DNA of 64,000 nt from Candidatus Pseudobacter hemicellulosilyticus (lineage in GTDB: Bacteria; Bacteroidota; Bacteroidia; Chitinophagales; Chitinophagaceae), in contig CP119311.1 of the NCBI GenBank assembly GCA_029202545.1, positions 434,001-498,000 of the forward strand, in the 5' to 3' direction. Shown here piece by piece: positions 19,382-28,785 of the stretch (the stretch's first letter is position 1; the number at the start of each line of letters is the position of its first letter). The position numbers were made by a program, and so were the translations under genes. Below the pieces are notes generated by a model. The model was not told where the DNA came from, made no database searches, and was given only the letters and a program-made list of their open reading frames with translations.

Positions 19382-19632
19382 GGATTGGTATATGGGTTCG
19401 GGCAAGATAAGAAATAACCGGGAAAACGACATCTACTGTTAGATTTTACTTAAAATTTAATGATTTCAGAATACTGCCGTTCGTTCGTATAGTTCCTTCA
19501 TCCTAAGTGGTTTCCGGAACCCCCTCTTACCCGTCCTGCCCGATGTTTTTGACCGGAATGAAGGGTTCCTCAACTACCGGATTGCTAATAAGATGCAGTA
19601 ACGTCCCAATTCCACATAAAGGCGGAAGGCCC

Positions 19633-19640
19633 TATCTTTG
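19633..19640 (+). promoter_or_regulatory. Promoter -7 element (TATCTTTG) of the tyrosine phosphatase gene
   Basis: TATCTTTG matches TAnnTTTG exactly and ends 5 bases before the ATG at 19646. Transcription would start at or next to the start codon, giving a leaderless mRNA. No good TTG is seen 19-20 bases upstream. Confidence 0.5.
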
Positions 19641-19645
19641 CGGCC

Positions 19646-20116
19646 ATGAAAATCCTGATGGTCTGCCTGGGCAATATCTGCCGCAGCCCCCTGGCAGAAG
19701 GCATCCTGCAACAGAAAGCAGCAGCGGCCGGCCTCCACTGGCAGGTGGACAGCGCCGGCACCAATGGCTACCATACCGGCCAGGCGCCCCACCGCCTTTC
19801 CCAGAAGGTGGCGCGCCACAATGGCCTCGATATCAGCCGGCAGCGCGCCCGCCAGTTCACCAGTGCCGATATACCCGAATATGACCTGGTCTATGCCCTG
19901 GCCACGGATGTGCTGGACGAGATGAAACGAATTCACCACGCAGCGTTTCCGCCGGGTAAGGTGGCCCTCCTGCTGGAAGAACTGTACCCCGGTAAAAACG
20001 CCGATGTACCCGATCCTTATTACGGGGAAGAGGATGGCTACCATGATGTCTATGAACTGATCAGCAAAGCCTGTGACGCCATTATCAGCAGGTACCGTAC
20101 TGCCGGGGCCAGCTGA
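19646..20116 (+). CDS. Low-molecular-weight protein-tyrosine phosphatase
   Basis: Cytoplasmic phosphatase that removes phosphate from phosphotyrosine. It has 156 residues, the family length. The active-site P-loop CLGNICRS covers residues 7-14 (nucleophile Cys7, Arg13), and the general acid Asp123 sits in DPYYG. In many bacteria such enzymes oppose BY-kinases, and a BY-kinase-like gene is in the same window at 63142 but far away. It is 92 bp upstream of hisS, same strand. Confidence 0.95.
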   Translation: MKILMVCLGNICRSPLAEGILQQKAAAAGLHWQVDSAGTNGYHTGQAPHRLSQKVARHNGLDISRQRARQFTSADIPEYDLVYALATDVLDEMKRIHHAAFPPGKVALLLEELYPGKNADVPDPYYGEEDGYHDVYELISKACDAIISRYRTAGAS

Positions 20117-20208
20117 CAATTCCGACTGACGGCCAGGACCAGCAATTCCAGGGTTGTTAGAATAGCAGGACCCAATACCAACAATCAAGTTGTAACTATA
20201 ATAAATAT

Positions 20209-21588
20209 ATGAGCAAACCCACGCTCCCGCAGGGAACAAGAGATTTCGGACCCGATATCGTTCGTAAAAGACAGTATATCTTCAGCACTATCCGCCAGGT
20301 ATTTGAACTGTATGGCTTCCAGCCGCTGGAAACCCCGGCTATGGAAAACCTGGACACCCTGATGGGGAAATATGGGGAAGAAGGTGATAAGCTCATCTTC
20401 AAGATCCTGAATAATGGCCTGAATGATCCCAAGAACCAGGAGAAGGCCCAGGCCGCCTTTGAAAAAGTATTACAGGGGAAGAATGACAAGAACCTTACTG
20501 AACGCGCCCTTCGTTATGACCTCACCATTCCCTTCGCCCGCTTTGTGGCCATGAACCATGGCCAGCTGACTTTTCCTTTTAAACGTTACCAGATACAACC
20601 TGTTTGGCGGGCCGACCGCCCCCAGCGCGGCCGCTACCGCGAGTTCTACCAGTGTGATGCCGATGTGGTAGGCAGCAACTCCCTGCTCAATGAGCTGGAG
20701 CTGGCCAATATCTATGCAGCCGTTTTTCAGCAGCTCGGCATCGCCGTGGAAATCCGTATCAACAGCCGCAAGATGCTGCAGGCACTGGCTGAGCTGACCG
20801 GCCAGCCGGAGCGCATGACCGATATCACTGTGGCCATCGACAAGCTGGACAAGATCGGGCTCGACAAAGTAAAAGAAGAGCTGACCGAACGCGGCATCAG
20901 CGAAGCCGCTGTCAAAAAAATTGAAATGTACCTGCAGATCAGCGGCAACAACGCCGAGAAACTGGTACAGGCCCAGGCCCTCTTTGGCGAGCAACTCACC
21001 GCACAGGCAGGCCTGAATGAATTGCAGAGCCTCAGCAACCGCCAGCCAGCTGTTGGTAATGAAAAGGCCAGCCTCGTTGTAGACTTCACGCTGGCCCGCG
21101 GCCTCAACTATTATACCGGCATCATCTTCGAAGTGAAGGCCAACGATGTACAGATGGGCAGCATTGGCGGCGGCGGTCGCTATGACGACCTCACCGGTCT
21201 CTTCGGCGTGCCCAACCTGCCCGGCGTGGGTATCTCCTTCGGTGTGGACCGCATCTATGATGTGATGGAAGAGCTGCAGCTGTTCCCGGCCGCCGTACAA
21301 ACAGGCACCCAGGTCCTTTTCTTCAATCTCGGGACCGCCGAAAGTGAAGCGGCTTTCACCGCCATGCAGGCGCTGCGCGCCCAGGGCGTTCCTGCCGAAC
21401 TGTTCCATGAATCCACCAAATTTGATAAGCAGTTCAAATATGCCGAGAAGAAAAACATTCCTTTTATTGTGATCATTGGCAGCAAAGAGCTGGAAGAAAA
21501 GAATTGTGTGGTGAAAGAGCTGGCGACAGGCAAACAGGAAACAATCACACTGGAAGCACTGAACGGTGCTTACTTTGTAAAATCATAG
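20209..21588 (+). CDS. hisS: Histidine--tRNA ligase
   Basis: Class II aminoacyl-tRNA synthetase that charges tRNA-His. It has 459 residues. Motif 1 region LPQGTRDFGPD, motif 2 around QPVWRADRPQRGRYREFYQ, the histidine motif ARGLNYYTGIIFEV and the glycine-rich GGGGRYDDL are all present. The C-terminal anticodon-binding domain runs from about residue 360 to the end. The start ATGAGCAAACCC is preceded by an AT-rich tract and no Shine-Dalgarno. It is followed by a strong terminator. Confidence 0.97.
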   Translation: MSKPTLPQGTRDFGPDIVRKRQYIFSTIRQVFELYGFQPLETPAMENLDTLMGKYGEEGDKLIFKILNNGLNDPKNQEKAQAAFEKVLQGKNDKNLTERALRYDLTIPFARFVAMNHGQLTFPFKRYQIQPVWRADRPQRGRYREFYQCDADVVGSNSLLNELELANIYAAVFQQLGIAVEIRINSRKMLQALAELTGQPERMTDITVAIDKLDKIGLDKVKEELTERGISEAAVKKIEMYLQISGNNAEKLVQAQALFGEQLTAQAGLNELQSLSNRQPAVGNEKASLVVDFTLARGLNYYTGIIFEVKANDVQMGSIGGGGRYDDLTGLFGVPNLPGVGISFGVDRIYDVMEELQLFPAAVQTGTQVLFFNLGTAESEAAFTAMQALRAQGVPAELFHESTKFDKQFKYAEKKNIPFIVIIGSKELEEKNCVVKELATGKQETITLEALNGAYFVKS

Positions 21589-21619
21589 ACAGGACAACAG
21601 TCCTTCAGCAATACCAAGG

Positions 21620-21650
21620 AAAATGGCGCCGTAAGAGGCGCCATTTTTTT
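21620..21650 (+). terminator. Terminator after hisS
   Basis: AAAATGGCGCC and GGCGCCATTTT form an 11-bp perfect stem around GTAAGA, followed by a T-run. The flanking A-run may let it also stop minus-strand transcripts of the convergent lipoprotein gene. Confidence 0.88.
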
Positions 21651-21697
21651 ATCTCATAGGGTTAATGCAAGGATATGGTTTATAAGCGTAGGGACTG

Positions 21698-22897
21698 TTA
21701 ATAGAAAGAGGTATTAAAACCAATATCGCCATCCACCTCTATGAGGGTGGCATTACCGATGGTGAACTGGCGCAGCAACTTCTTCAAAGGGCCGCCTTCA
21801 GGGAAGCCATATTCGGTATAGATCTGCGCATATGGTTGACCATCCTGCATCACTATCCGGATCCTGTTGGCCAGATCAGGATCACCGCCATAGGGATTAT
21901 AGACAAAATCCGTATAGGCCGTATTCCAGCTTTCTCCACCGGTCAATGCCTGCATCCGGATGGTTTGACCCGGCACTATAGCTGCTACCAGCCGGGGTGA
22001 GAAAGAAGATGGCGAGCTTTTGATATTGTCAATATATTTTGTACGGGTAAGCTCACTGCTCAGGTAACCAACATCACCGGCAAGGAAAACAGTATAGGTC
22101 CTGTCTGCAGCCGTAAGGTAATTCATGGCTGTATCAAACACTCTTTTGGACGCTTCATACTTGCTTCCGGCCAATACCGGAAATCCTTTCACCAGTGTAT
22201 CCAGGAACGTATATCCCGGATCAACGCTGAGCCATTCCGCCACCGTATTGACAGCATAGGCCTGTTTGCGGATGCCAAAAACGGATCCGGCCGGCATCAT
22301 GGACAGCGGCCCGTTATAGGTTCGCCAGGAAAAATTACCGGTTGCCGCATTTTCCGGGATCTTTACCAGTACAGTATCGTTATTCTTCTTACCTACAAAT
22401 TCCGCTTTCTCTGTACCGAGAAAAATTTCATTGTCGGCCGCCTGCTCACTGAAGTTCTGTGCAGCCAGCGCAATAGTTTCACCAGCATACCCAAAGGGTG
22501 GAAAGAAACCGGAAATGATGGCTGTAGGCCGGATGGTCAGGGAGCCGCCCAGCTCAGCGCTGGCAAAAGCTTTCCCCTGGCTCAGAATAACCAGCAGCTT
22601 ACCTGTGTACGCAGTGGCGGGCACGGCAATGACCAGGCTATCTGCCGACTGTTTCAGCAGCTCAGCGGGCCGGCCGCTGATAAGCACTTCAGTGGTCATG
22701 CCTGCACGGCTGAGGCCGCTGCCATAAACGGTCAGGCTTTCGCCGGCCTGCACGGTCTGGTTGCTGACGCGATGGATCACCGGCGGCTCTATGACAATAA
22801 CCGCCACCGCATCATCATCCCGGTTACAGGCAGTCAGGACCAGCAGGGTCATACACAGGCCAGTAACCAGTTGCCAAAAACTTTTATTCTTCATCAT
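21698..22897 (-). CDS. IPT/TIG-domain lipoprotein with a possible fasciclin-like C-terminal domain
   Basis: A 399-residue lipoprotein (LVLTACNRDDD, lipid Cys near residue 24). The region 38-120 looks like an IPT/TIG immunoglobulin-like domain (PPVIHRVSNQTVQAGESLTV), and a second one may follow (IISGFFPPFGYAGETIAL). The C-terminal half, with FLDTLVKGFPVLAG, LTAADRTYTVFLAGD and NATLIEVDGDIGF, resembles a divergent fasciclin (FAS1) domain. That part is inference. It is probably exposed at the outer membrane as an accessory of the TonB receptor. It is the last gene of the locus, 17 bp after the DUF4397 gene. Confidence 0.75.
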   Translation of the reverse strand: MMKNKSFWQLVTGLCMTLLVLTACNRDDDAVAVIVIEPPVIHRVSNQTVQAGESLTVYGSGLSRAGMTTEVLISGRPAELLKQSADSLVIAVPATAYTGKLLVILSQGKAFASAELGGSLTIRPTAIISGFFPPFGYAGETIALAAQNFSEQAADNEIFLGTEKAEFVGKKNNDTVLVKIPENAATGNFSWRTYNGPLSMMPAGSVFGIRKQAYAVNTVAEWLSVDPGYTFLDTLVKGFPVLAGSKYEASKRVFDTAMNYLTAADRTYTVFLAGDVGYLSSELTRTKYIDNIKSSPSSFSPRLVAAIVPGQTIRMQALTGGESWNTAYTDFVYNPYGGDPDLANRIRIVMQDGQPYAQIYTEYGFPEGGPLKKLLRQFTIGNATLIEVDGDIGFNTSFY

Positions 22898-22914
22898 ATA
22901 CTTTTTAAGTGGGA

Positions 22915-23655
22915 TCAGAAATTGATAATGGTAGACAGGGAAATCGTTTTGTTGACATTGCCATCAGGGGCTTTGGTATATCCCCGCAGGATCATGGTAT
23001 AACACTTGCCGGCCTCCAGCGCAAAGGATTTCCGGGTCAGGACCTGCTCCTCCCCGGTACGCTCATTCATGGTTACGATACGTATACCCGGTTTGACATC
23101 GGGCTGGATATCCGTAAAGCCGGTTACCTGCCGGTACCCCACCGCTCTGATGGCATCCACCGGCGCATCGTCCAGGGTCAGGGATACTTTTCCTGCGTCC
23201 GGGCTGAGGTTGATGAGCCGCACTTTTGCCATGGAAGCATTCCGCTGCACCTCATCCTTAGTGGAGAGAATAACGGTATAGCCCAGGCTATCTGCCAGGT
23301 ACAGGGTATAATGCTGTTTATCTTCAAAATGGAATATCCCTTCCGATAGCTTATCGGCGTCTTCAGGCCGGGTGGCCGTACTGGTGAAGCCGATCCGGAA
23401 AAGCCCGGTGTCTACGGGTGAATACCTGGAGAAATTGAAAGCGCCTACCAGCCCGGCTCCATTGTCATTGTAGGAGCGCGTGCCGAATACTTCATTATCA
23501 ACCAGCACCCAGCCATTCAGGTCGTAAAAATCTGCATTACCATTGTACACCATCAATTGTGCCTGCCCACGGGCTTCAGGCAACTCTGCATCCTTTTCAC
23601 AGGCGGTTGTGGAGAGGAGCAGGAAAAGCATATAGAATAAAAAACTACGTTGCAT
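22915..23655 (-). CDS. DUF4397-domain lipoprotein
   Basis: A 246-residue lipoprotein (LLLSTTACEKDAE, lipid Cys near residue 19). It contains a beta-rich DUF4397-like region with AKVRLINLSPDAGKVSLTLD and SFALEAGKCYTMILRGYT. Such proteins are usually surface-attached and stand next to TonB receptors and fasciclin-type lipoproteins in Bacteroidota. The biochemical role is unknown. It lies between the NHL-like and IPT/TIG lipoprotein genes in one operon. Confidence 0.82.
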   Translation of the reverse strand: MQRSFLFYMLFLLLSTTACEKDAELPEARGQAQLMVYNGNADFYDLNGWVLVDNEVFGTRSYNDNGAGLVGAFNFSRYSPVDTGLFRIGFTSTATRPEDADKLSEGIFHFEDKQHYTLYLADSLGYTVILSTKDEVQRNASMAKVRLINLSPDAGKVSLTLDDAPVDAIRAVGYRQVTGFTDIQPDVKPGIRIVTMNERTGEEQVLTRKSFALEAGKCYTMILRGYTKAPDGNVNKTISLSTIINF

Positions 23656-23682
23656 GTACTGTTTTTTGGGCTGTCAAGCCTG

Positions 23683-25395
23683 TTATCTTTCAATATTGAT
23701 CTTAGATATAACCACGTCCACATTGGGAATTGTATAGCTAAAGCCTGCATACAGGTTGCCGAACTGGTCAAAGGTGATCCTGTCCAGGTTTCCTAAAATT
23801 GCGGTAGCCCCCTGCTGTACCTGGCGCATAGCTGTCCTTGCATCTATAGCATTCCGTCCGCCAGCTATCAGGGAAACGGTTTCCTCCTGCAGATCCATTT
23901 TATAGATCTCTGTATTCCCAAACAGCAGGTTCCCGTCAAAATCCACATCCAGGGTGGACACCAAACGCAGGTCAACTTCTTTGAAGGTACCTGTTAAGGG
24001 ACCTGCATTAGTGCCGGAAGCTTTTAGCACGATGGCCGCTTCCCGCCTGTCAGGATTCACTTCAATAACAGTATTGGTTGAGCTGATATAAAACTTTCCG
24101 TTACCCGCACGGGCCATGTTTTTGACACCTGTGAGCCTGACCTCATCACCATATCCTTCCACCAGCTGACTGTACTCGGTAAAGCTCACATAGTGTTTAA
24201 CCACTCCATCAGCCGGATCTGCCCGCAGTGTGTAGGCGAGCTTAACCTTACCAACGATGGTAGTAAGGATCCCTTCTTTGTCCAGTTTGCGCATCACCTG
24301 TCCATTCCCCATAGTTTTGCCATCGAGGAAATACAGGTTGCCGGATGGATCAAAGGTCAGGGATTGGGGCATGCAGATCATGGCTGTATCCTTATATCCA
24401 TCCACAATGCCCCGGTAATCATCGGTGGTCCGGTTGGAATGTGGGATCGCCAGCCTGGTCCCACCTATCACGCGCTCCACAACACCCGTTTCCGGATCAA
24501 TCCGCTGGATCAGCGACCAGGCCTCTCCATTGGTTGGGGCGACGCGGGTCTTTGTGTATAAATTGACAAAATACAGTTTGTGATCAGGGCCCATGACCAT
24601 ATCCGGTCCTGACCCGCCACTATAGAAATCACCCCGGATCATCAGCTGGTTGCCCTGCGAAGCCCGGAAATCCGTACCACCGCCGGCAATGGTGGTCACC
24701 ACGCCATCTTTCAGCATACGGATCACCAATGAATTGACACCTGAAGAAGCAGTGAGGTTATCTAAAAAGAAGAATGCCTGCCTGTCCCTGTCATAGGTCA
24801 GTTTGAGGGCACGTTTCACCACCGCCTCCAGCTGCACGCCATCTTTCAGGGTGCTGGGGAAAATATAATCATACAGGCCTGAACCATCTGTCCGCAGCAC
24901 GCTATCGGAATAAGTGATAAAGTAGGGCTCTACCAATACCTTATTGGGCACCAGGATATCCGGTTTTACCACTGTAAAGGCCAGCGCTGGTTTTACTTCG
25001 CCATCAATGGAAAAATACACGCTGCCGGCGCCCACTTTTGCATTCCGAGGGATAACGATATTGAAAGTATCCATCAGGAAGGTCTGGAATCCGCCATCAT
25101 TCACAGAAATGGTCTTCATGCCAGAGCCATGGCTGGTAACGGTTGCCATTGCATCGGCTACATACCATTGAATGGCTGCCCTGGGATTGCCGATCTTGGC
25201 GTATACTGTTATCGTTTCATCGATCTTGGCAGCATTGATGGTCAATCCGTTCCGGACCACCCGCACAACACCGGATTCGCTGTTCTGCACGTCCAGCTCC
25301 TCATCAAATTTGGTACAGGCATGGCAGCATAGTATCAGCAGGGGCAGAATTAGCCATTGCAGGGAAAAGGATCTGCCGGGAAAAAATGTATACAT
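23683..25395 (-). CDS. NHL-repeat-like beta-propeller lipoprotein
   Basis: A 570-residue protein with a lipoprotein signal (LILCCHACTKFDEE). After an Ig-like N-terminal part (about 40-170) it shows repeats of the kind in NHL beta-propellers: VVTTIAGGGTDF, QSLTFDPSGNLYFLDG, GILTTIVGKVKLAY, LDVDFDGNLLFGN, DRITFDQFGNLYAGF. NHL-type propellers bind proteins or glycans. As the gene directly after the TonB receptor (19 bp), it occupies the place usually taken by SusD, but it has no SusD features. A role as the surface ligand-binding partner is inference. Confidence 0.8.
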   Translation of the reverse strand: MYTFFPGRSFSLQWLILPLLILCCHACTKFDEELDVQNSESGVVRVVRNGLTINAAKIDETITVYAKIGNPRAAIQWYVADAMATVTSHGSGMKTISVNDGGFQTFLMDTFNIVIPRNAKVGAGSVYFSIDGEVKPALAFTVVKPDILVPNKVLVEPYFITYSDSVLRTDGSGLYDYIFPSTLKDGVQLEAVVKRALKLTYDRDRQAFFFLDNLTASSGVNSLVIRMLKDGVVTTIAGGGTDFRASQGNQLMIRGDFYSGGSGPDMVMGPDHKLYFVNLYTKTRVAPTNGEAWSLIQRIDPETGVVERVIGGTRLAIPHSNRTTDDYRGIVDGYKDTAMICMPQSLTFDPSGNLYFLDGKTMGNGQVMRKLDKEGILTTIVGKVKLAYTLRADPADGVVKHYVSFTEYSQLVEGYGDEVRLTGVKNMARAGNGKFYISSTNTVIEVNPDRREAAIVLKASGTNAGPLTGTFKEVDLRLVSTLDVDFDGNLLFGNTEIYKMDLQEETVSLIAGGRNAIDARTAMRQVQQGATAILGNLDRITFDQFGNLYAGFSYTIPNVDVVISKINIER

Positions 25396-25414
25396 AGTTT
25401 ATGTAATTGAATGA

Positions 25415-28400
25415 TCAGAGAAGAAAATTGACGCCAAGAGAATAATAGGGCCTTGAATAGAACTTACGGTAGATCAGGTCAGCCGTCCTGAAAGTACCGG
25501 GATCGTTCCAGTCTGGTCCTTTGCCGGGCTTGATCTCATCGTAAGAGTAATTCCTTTTCCAGTCCTGGTAGAGCAGGAAAGGCGCATTCAGCACATTCTG
25601 CACACCGGCATTGATGCTGATGGTCCTGTTGATGCGCTGGCGCCAGGTAATGTCCAGCTGGTTCCTGGCTTTCAGCATGATATCTGCATCGATGTCTTCG
25701 CCTTCATTGGCGCCCACGGCATAGATATAATCTGCTGCCCTGTTGAAGGTGGCGGAGATCCGGGTGCCCAGTCGCAGGTTCTCATAGTTCAGGGATGCAT
25801 TGATGAGATAAGGTGATTGTCCCTGCATCGGTCTTTTTCTTTCAATAAGCGTATATCCTTTGTGGGCGGGCATGCGCGGCACCGTTACCTCACTTTCAAA
25901 CCAGGAGCCGTTGACCACCACGGAAAGGTCACGGAAGAACTTTCCGGGAATGAAGTCAAAGCTTTTCCTGATCTCTGCTTCCACACCGTATACATAGGCT
26001 TTGCCGGTATTCACGTAGAAGAACTGATCAAAGCCTTCTGAAGAAACAGACCTGAACCGTTCAATAGGTTTGTCCAGGTGTTTGTAAAAAACACCGGCGC
26101 TGATCAGTTCATTCCTGCGCGAGCTTTCAGGATACCATTCTATACGGGCGTCCAGGTTGTGGATATTCACCGTGGTCAGATCAGGGTTACCTTCATAGAT
26201 CTCCTGGTCCAGGTAGCTGATAAATTGCATGGGCGCTGCTTCCCGGAACTCGGGGCGGTTCACGGTTTTGCCGTAACCCGCACGGAAAATAAGGGAGCTG
26301 TCCAGCTTAAAGGAAAGGTTTACAGAAGGCAGTACGGAGGTGATTGGCTGATCCACTACCAGCGGGTAGGCGGCCAGGCCGGTTTCATAAGAACCCAGGA
26401 TGCGGAAGCGATTGTGCTCTACCCGTACCCCGCCATATATATTCAGCCTGTTGTTCAGCAGGTTGATATCCGTACTGAGGTACCCTGCCGTGAGTACATT
26501 GTCGGCATAGTACTGGTTGTTGGGGGTAGTTTTTTCATACCACCTGTATCCTGTGCCGTCTTCCCGGAACAGGGAATGATCAAAATGGTTCTGCAGGTCG
26601 CGTTCATATACCCAATTGGTGCCACCCGTCACACTGCCATTGTCTGCCGGATTTTCGGAACCGTAGAACGCAATATTGGGGTCATAGAGATTGACATCAT
26701 TCAGCAGGGCGAAAAGCCGGCTGCTGAAGCGCCTGTTACAGGAGGAATAATAGGCGCCGGTTTTAAATCCCCAGGTATCATTGAACCGGTAGTTCAGGTC
26801 GATATTGCCCTGGTAATTCTTTTCCTTTACCTCGTTGAATCCCCGCGACAGGGTATAATAAGAGATGATATTGTTGATCATACGCCAGGGATTGGCGTCA
26901 TCGGTAAGCGGCTTTCCTTCTCCATCGTTGATATTCCTGCCCAGGGTATAGTCCCGGTTATCCGGCTCCTGCTTGTGGTTGATGGAATAGCTGATATTGG
27001 CTTTCAGGTCGCTCTTTTTATCTTTTCCCAGTAACAGGGTACCTGCCAGCTGACCGGAGTACAACTGGTTCTGCTGGTAATACAGGTTGATATGGCGAAA
27101 ATCCATATTGTCGTACCAGAGCATTTGCCGGTGGTCTTCTATGGTGATGCGCTGGTTATTGGTATTGAAAAAATGCCTTAGCTCTATTGAGAGGCGATCA
27201 TTCAAACTGATCTCATTGCTCTGGATGGCCGAGATCCGGGCAGCATGAATACCCTGTGTAGTCTCGCCGTCATGGAATTTCATGAGTGAGTTGGCTTCCG
27301 TTACCCTTTGCTCACGGGTATTGGAATAGGCGATAGTGGTCAGGTTTTTCAGGTAGCGGCCGCCGATGCGCCAGGCATCATAATAGTTCAGGTTTGCCCG
27401 CAGATCTGGCATGGCTTCATAGCGCTTGTCCACCACATAGTTGTTGCTGAACCCGCGTCCATAGGCAGCTCTTTCTGCTGGGTTGAGATGGTTATACACC
27501 AGCGCATTGGGAATGCCGGAAGGCAGCTTACGGGCGCCGTCATCAAAACCCAGTACATCATACTTGCTGCCTGCATAGGACCAGACGTCCTTAAAGGTGG
27601 AATAAGGTCTATATTGTGTAGACACCTGCAGTTCCAGCTGTTTGGTCAGCTGGCTTTTCTTGGTATAGATCTTTACCAGGCCGCCGGAGAACTCGCCCGG
27701 GAGATCAGGAGAAGGAGATTTATAGACCATGATACGGTCAATGGCATTGCTGCTGATCACATCATAGGAAAAAGAGCGGGTATCTGCATCAGTGGAAGGG
27801 GCGATGGCATCATTCAGGAAGGTGAGGTTATACCGTTTGCTCAGCCCACGGACAATGACAAAATTGTCTTCGGAGATATTGACGCCGGGGATCCTTTTCA
27901 CCACTTCGGCGGCATCCCGGTCCAGGGTCCGCGCAATCTGTTCATTGGAGATGCCAGAGACCACGGTCTTGGCATTGTACAGCTCACGGACCAGCTGTTC
28001 ATCGCTGGTATTGGCCACCCTTCTGCGGGTAATGGCTGTTACCACTACCTGGTTGAAGGAGGCGGCGGTCTTGGTCTGCAGCTTAACATCCAGCAATACC
28101 GGTTGCTGGTCTGTCATTTTCACCTGCCTGGTCAGCGACACTTCATAACCGGTAAAAGAAACTGCCAGTGAATACATACCGGCAGGAACATTGGGGAAGA
28201 TATAATTGCCCTGTTCATCCGTAGTACCCATAAGGGTTACAGGCCCATCCAGGGAAACAGTGGCGCCGGGCAGCGGATCACCATTCTCAAAGTCCACTAC
28301 CCTGCCAGACAGGTTGCCGGCCGCTTTGCGGGCAGTATCCTTCACCGGCGCAGGTTTGGGAGCAGGCGCCTGGTAGCGGAAGGAAATATTGGCATTCTGC

Positions 28401-28735
28401 ACCTGGTAGTCCAGGCCATAATCACTCTTCAGCACCTGCAGCGCACGGGACAAAGGCATGGACGTCCAGCGGATATTGTCCACCGGAATTTTTGCGAAGG
28501 CCGCACGCGAAAAAGTAAACGTAAAATTGGTCTGTGCATCCATTTTTTCCAATACTTCAGCCGCATTGGTCTTGCTGAGCACAAGGGTGATCCGTTCTGT
28601 GAGACTGTATTCCTGGGCCTGCGCAGGCAGGCAGCAAAGCCCCGAAAACAGTACCATAAACAGCCGGTGAATAAGCAGTCTTTTCCCATCCCGGTTTTGG
28701 ACATGACGCCCAAACGGTGTACGTTTGTTACTCAT
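25415..28735 (-). CDS. TonB-dependent receptor with STN and carboxypeptidase-like domains
   Basis: A 1106-residue outer-membrane receptor. Signal peptide to about residue 41 (PAQAQ). STN domain at about 45-120, the domain that talks to FecR. Carboxypeptidase-regulatory-like beta domain at about 140-225 (LSGRVVDFENGDPLPGATVS). Plug at about 250-360 (AAEVVKRIPGVNISEDNFVI). The rest is the 22-strand barrel, ending in an aromatic-rich strand (PYYSLGVNFLL). The plug sequence is not the SusC type and no SusD gene follows. The STN domain and the upstream FecIR pair imply that substrate binding switches on the locus. The substrate is unknown. Confidence 0.92.
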   Translation of the reverse strand: MSNKRTPFGRHVQNRDGKRLLIHRLFMVLFSGLCCLPAQAQEYSLTERITLVLSKTNAAEVLEKMDAQTNFTFTFSRAAFAKIPVDNIRWTSMPLSRALQVLKSDYGLDYQVQNANISFRYQAPAPKPAPVKDTARKAAGNLSGRVVDFENGDPLPGATVSLDGPVTLMGTTDEQGNYIFPNVPAGMYSLAVSFTGYEVSLTRQVKMTDQQPVLLDVKLQTKTAASFNQVVVTAITRRRVANTSDEQLVRELYNAKTVVSGISNEQIARTLDRDAAEVVKRIPGVNISEDNFVIVRGLSKRYNLTFLNDAIAPSTDADTRSFSYDVISSNAIDRIMVYKSPSPDLPGEFSGGLVKIYTKKSQLTKQLELQVSTQYRPYSTFKDVWSYAGSKYDVLGFDDGARKLPSGIPNALVYNHLNPAERAAYGRGFSNNYVVDKRYEAMPDLRANLNYYDAWRIGGRYLKNLTTIAYSNTREQRVTEANSLMKFHDGETTQGIHAARISAIQSNEISLNDRLSIELRHFFNTNNQRITIEDHRQMLWYDNMDFRHINLYYQQNQLYSGQLAGTLLLGKDKKSDLKANISYSINHKQEPDNRDYTLGRNINDGEGKPLTDDANPWRMINNIISYYTLSRGFNEVKEKNYQGNIDLNYRFNDTWGFKTGAYYSSCNRRFSSRLFALLNDVNLYDPNIAFYGSENPADNGSVTGGTNWVYERDLQNHFDHSLFREDGTGYRWYEKTTPNNQYYADNVLTAGYLSTDINLLNNRLNIYGGVRVEHNRFRILGSYETGLAAYPLVVDQPITSVLPSVNLSFKLDSSLIFRAGYGKTVNRPEFREAAPMQFISYLDQEIYEGNPDLTTVNIHNLDARIEWYPESSRRNELISAGVFYKHLDKPIERFRSVSSEGFDQFFYVNTGKAYVYGVEAEIRKSFDFIPGKFFRDLSVVVNGSWFESEVTVPRMPAHKGYTLIERKRPMQGQSPYLINASLNYENLRLGTRISATFNRAADYIYAVGANEGEDIDADIMLKARNQLDITWRQRINRTISINAGVQNVLNAPFLLYQDWKRNYSYDEIKPGKGPDWNDPGTFRTADLIYRKFYSRPYYSLGVNFLL

Positions 28736-28785
28736 TTTTTTCTGTTGATTTCCCCGGGGCTTGTTAGCGCAAGCCCCTTTCTTAT

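Noticed and set aside
19433..19645. tRNA gene in the gap before the phosphatase gene
   Set aside because: There is some local pairing, but no T-arm consensus or cloverleaf could be built.
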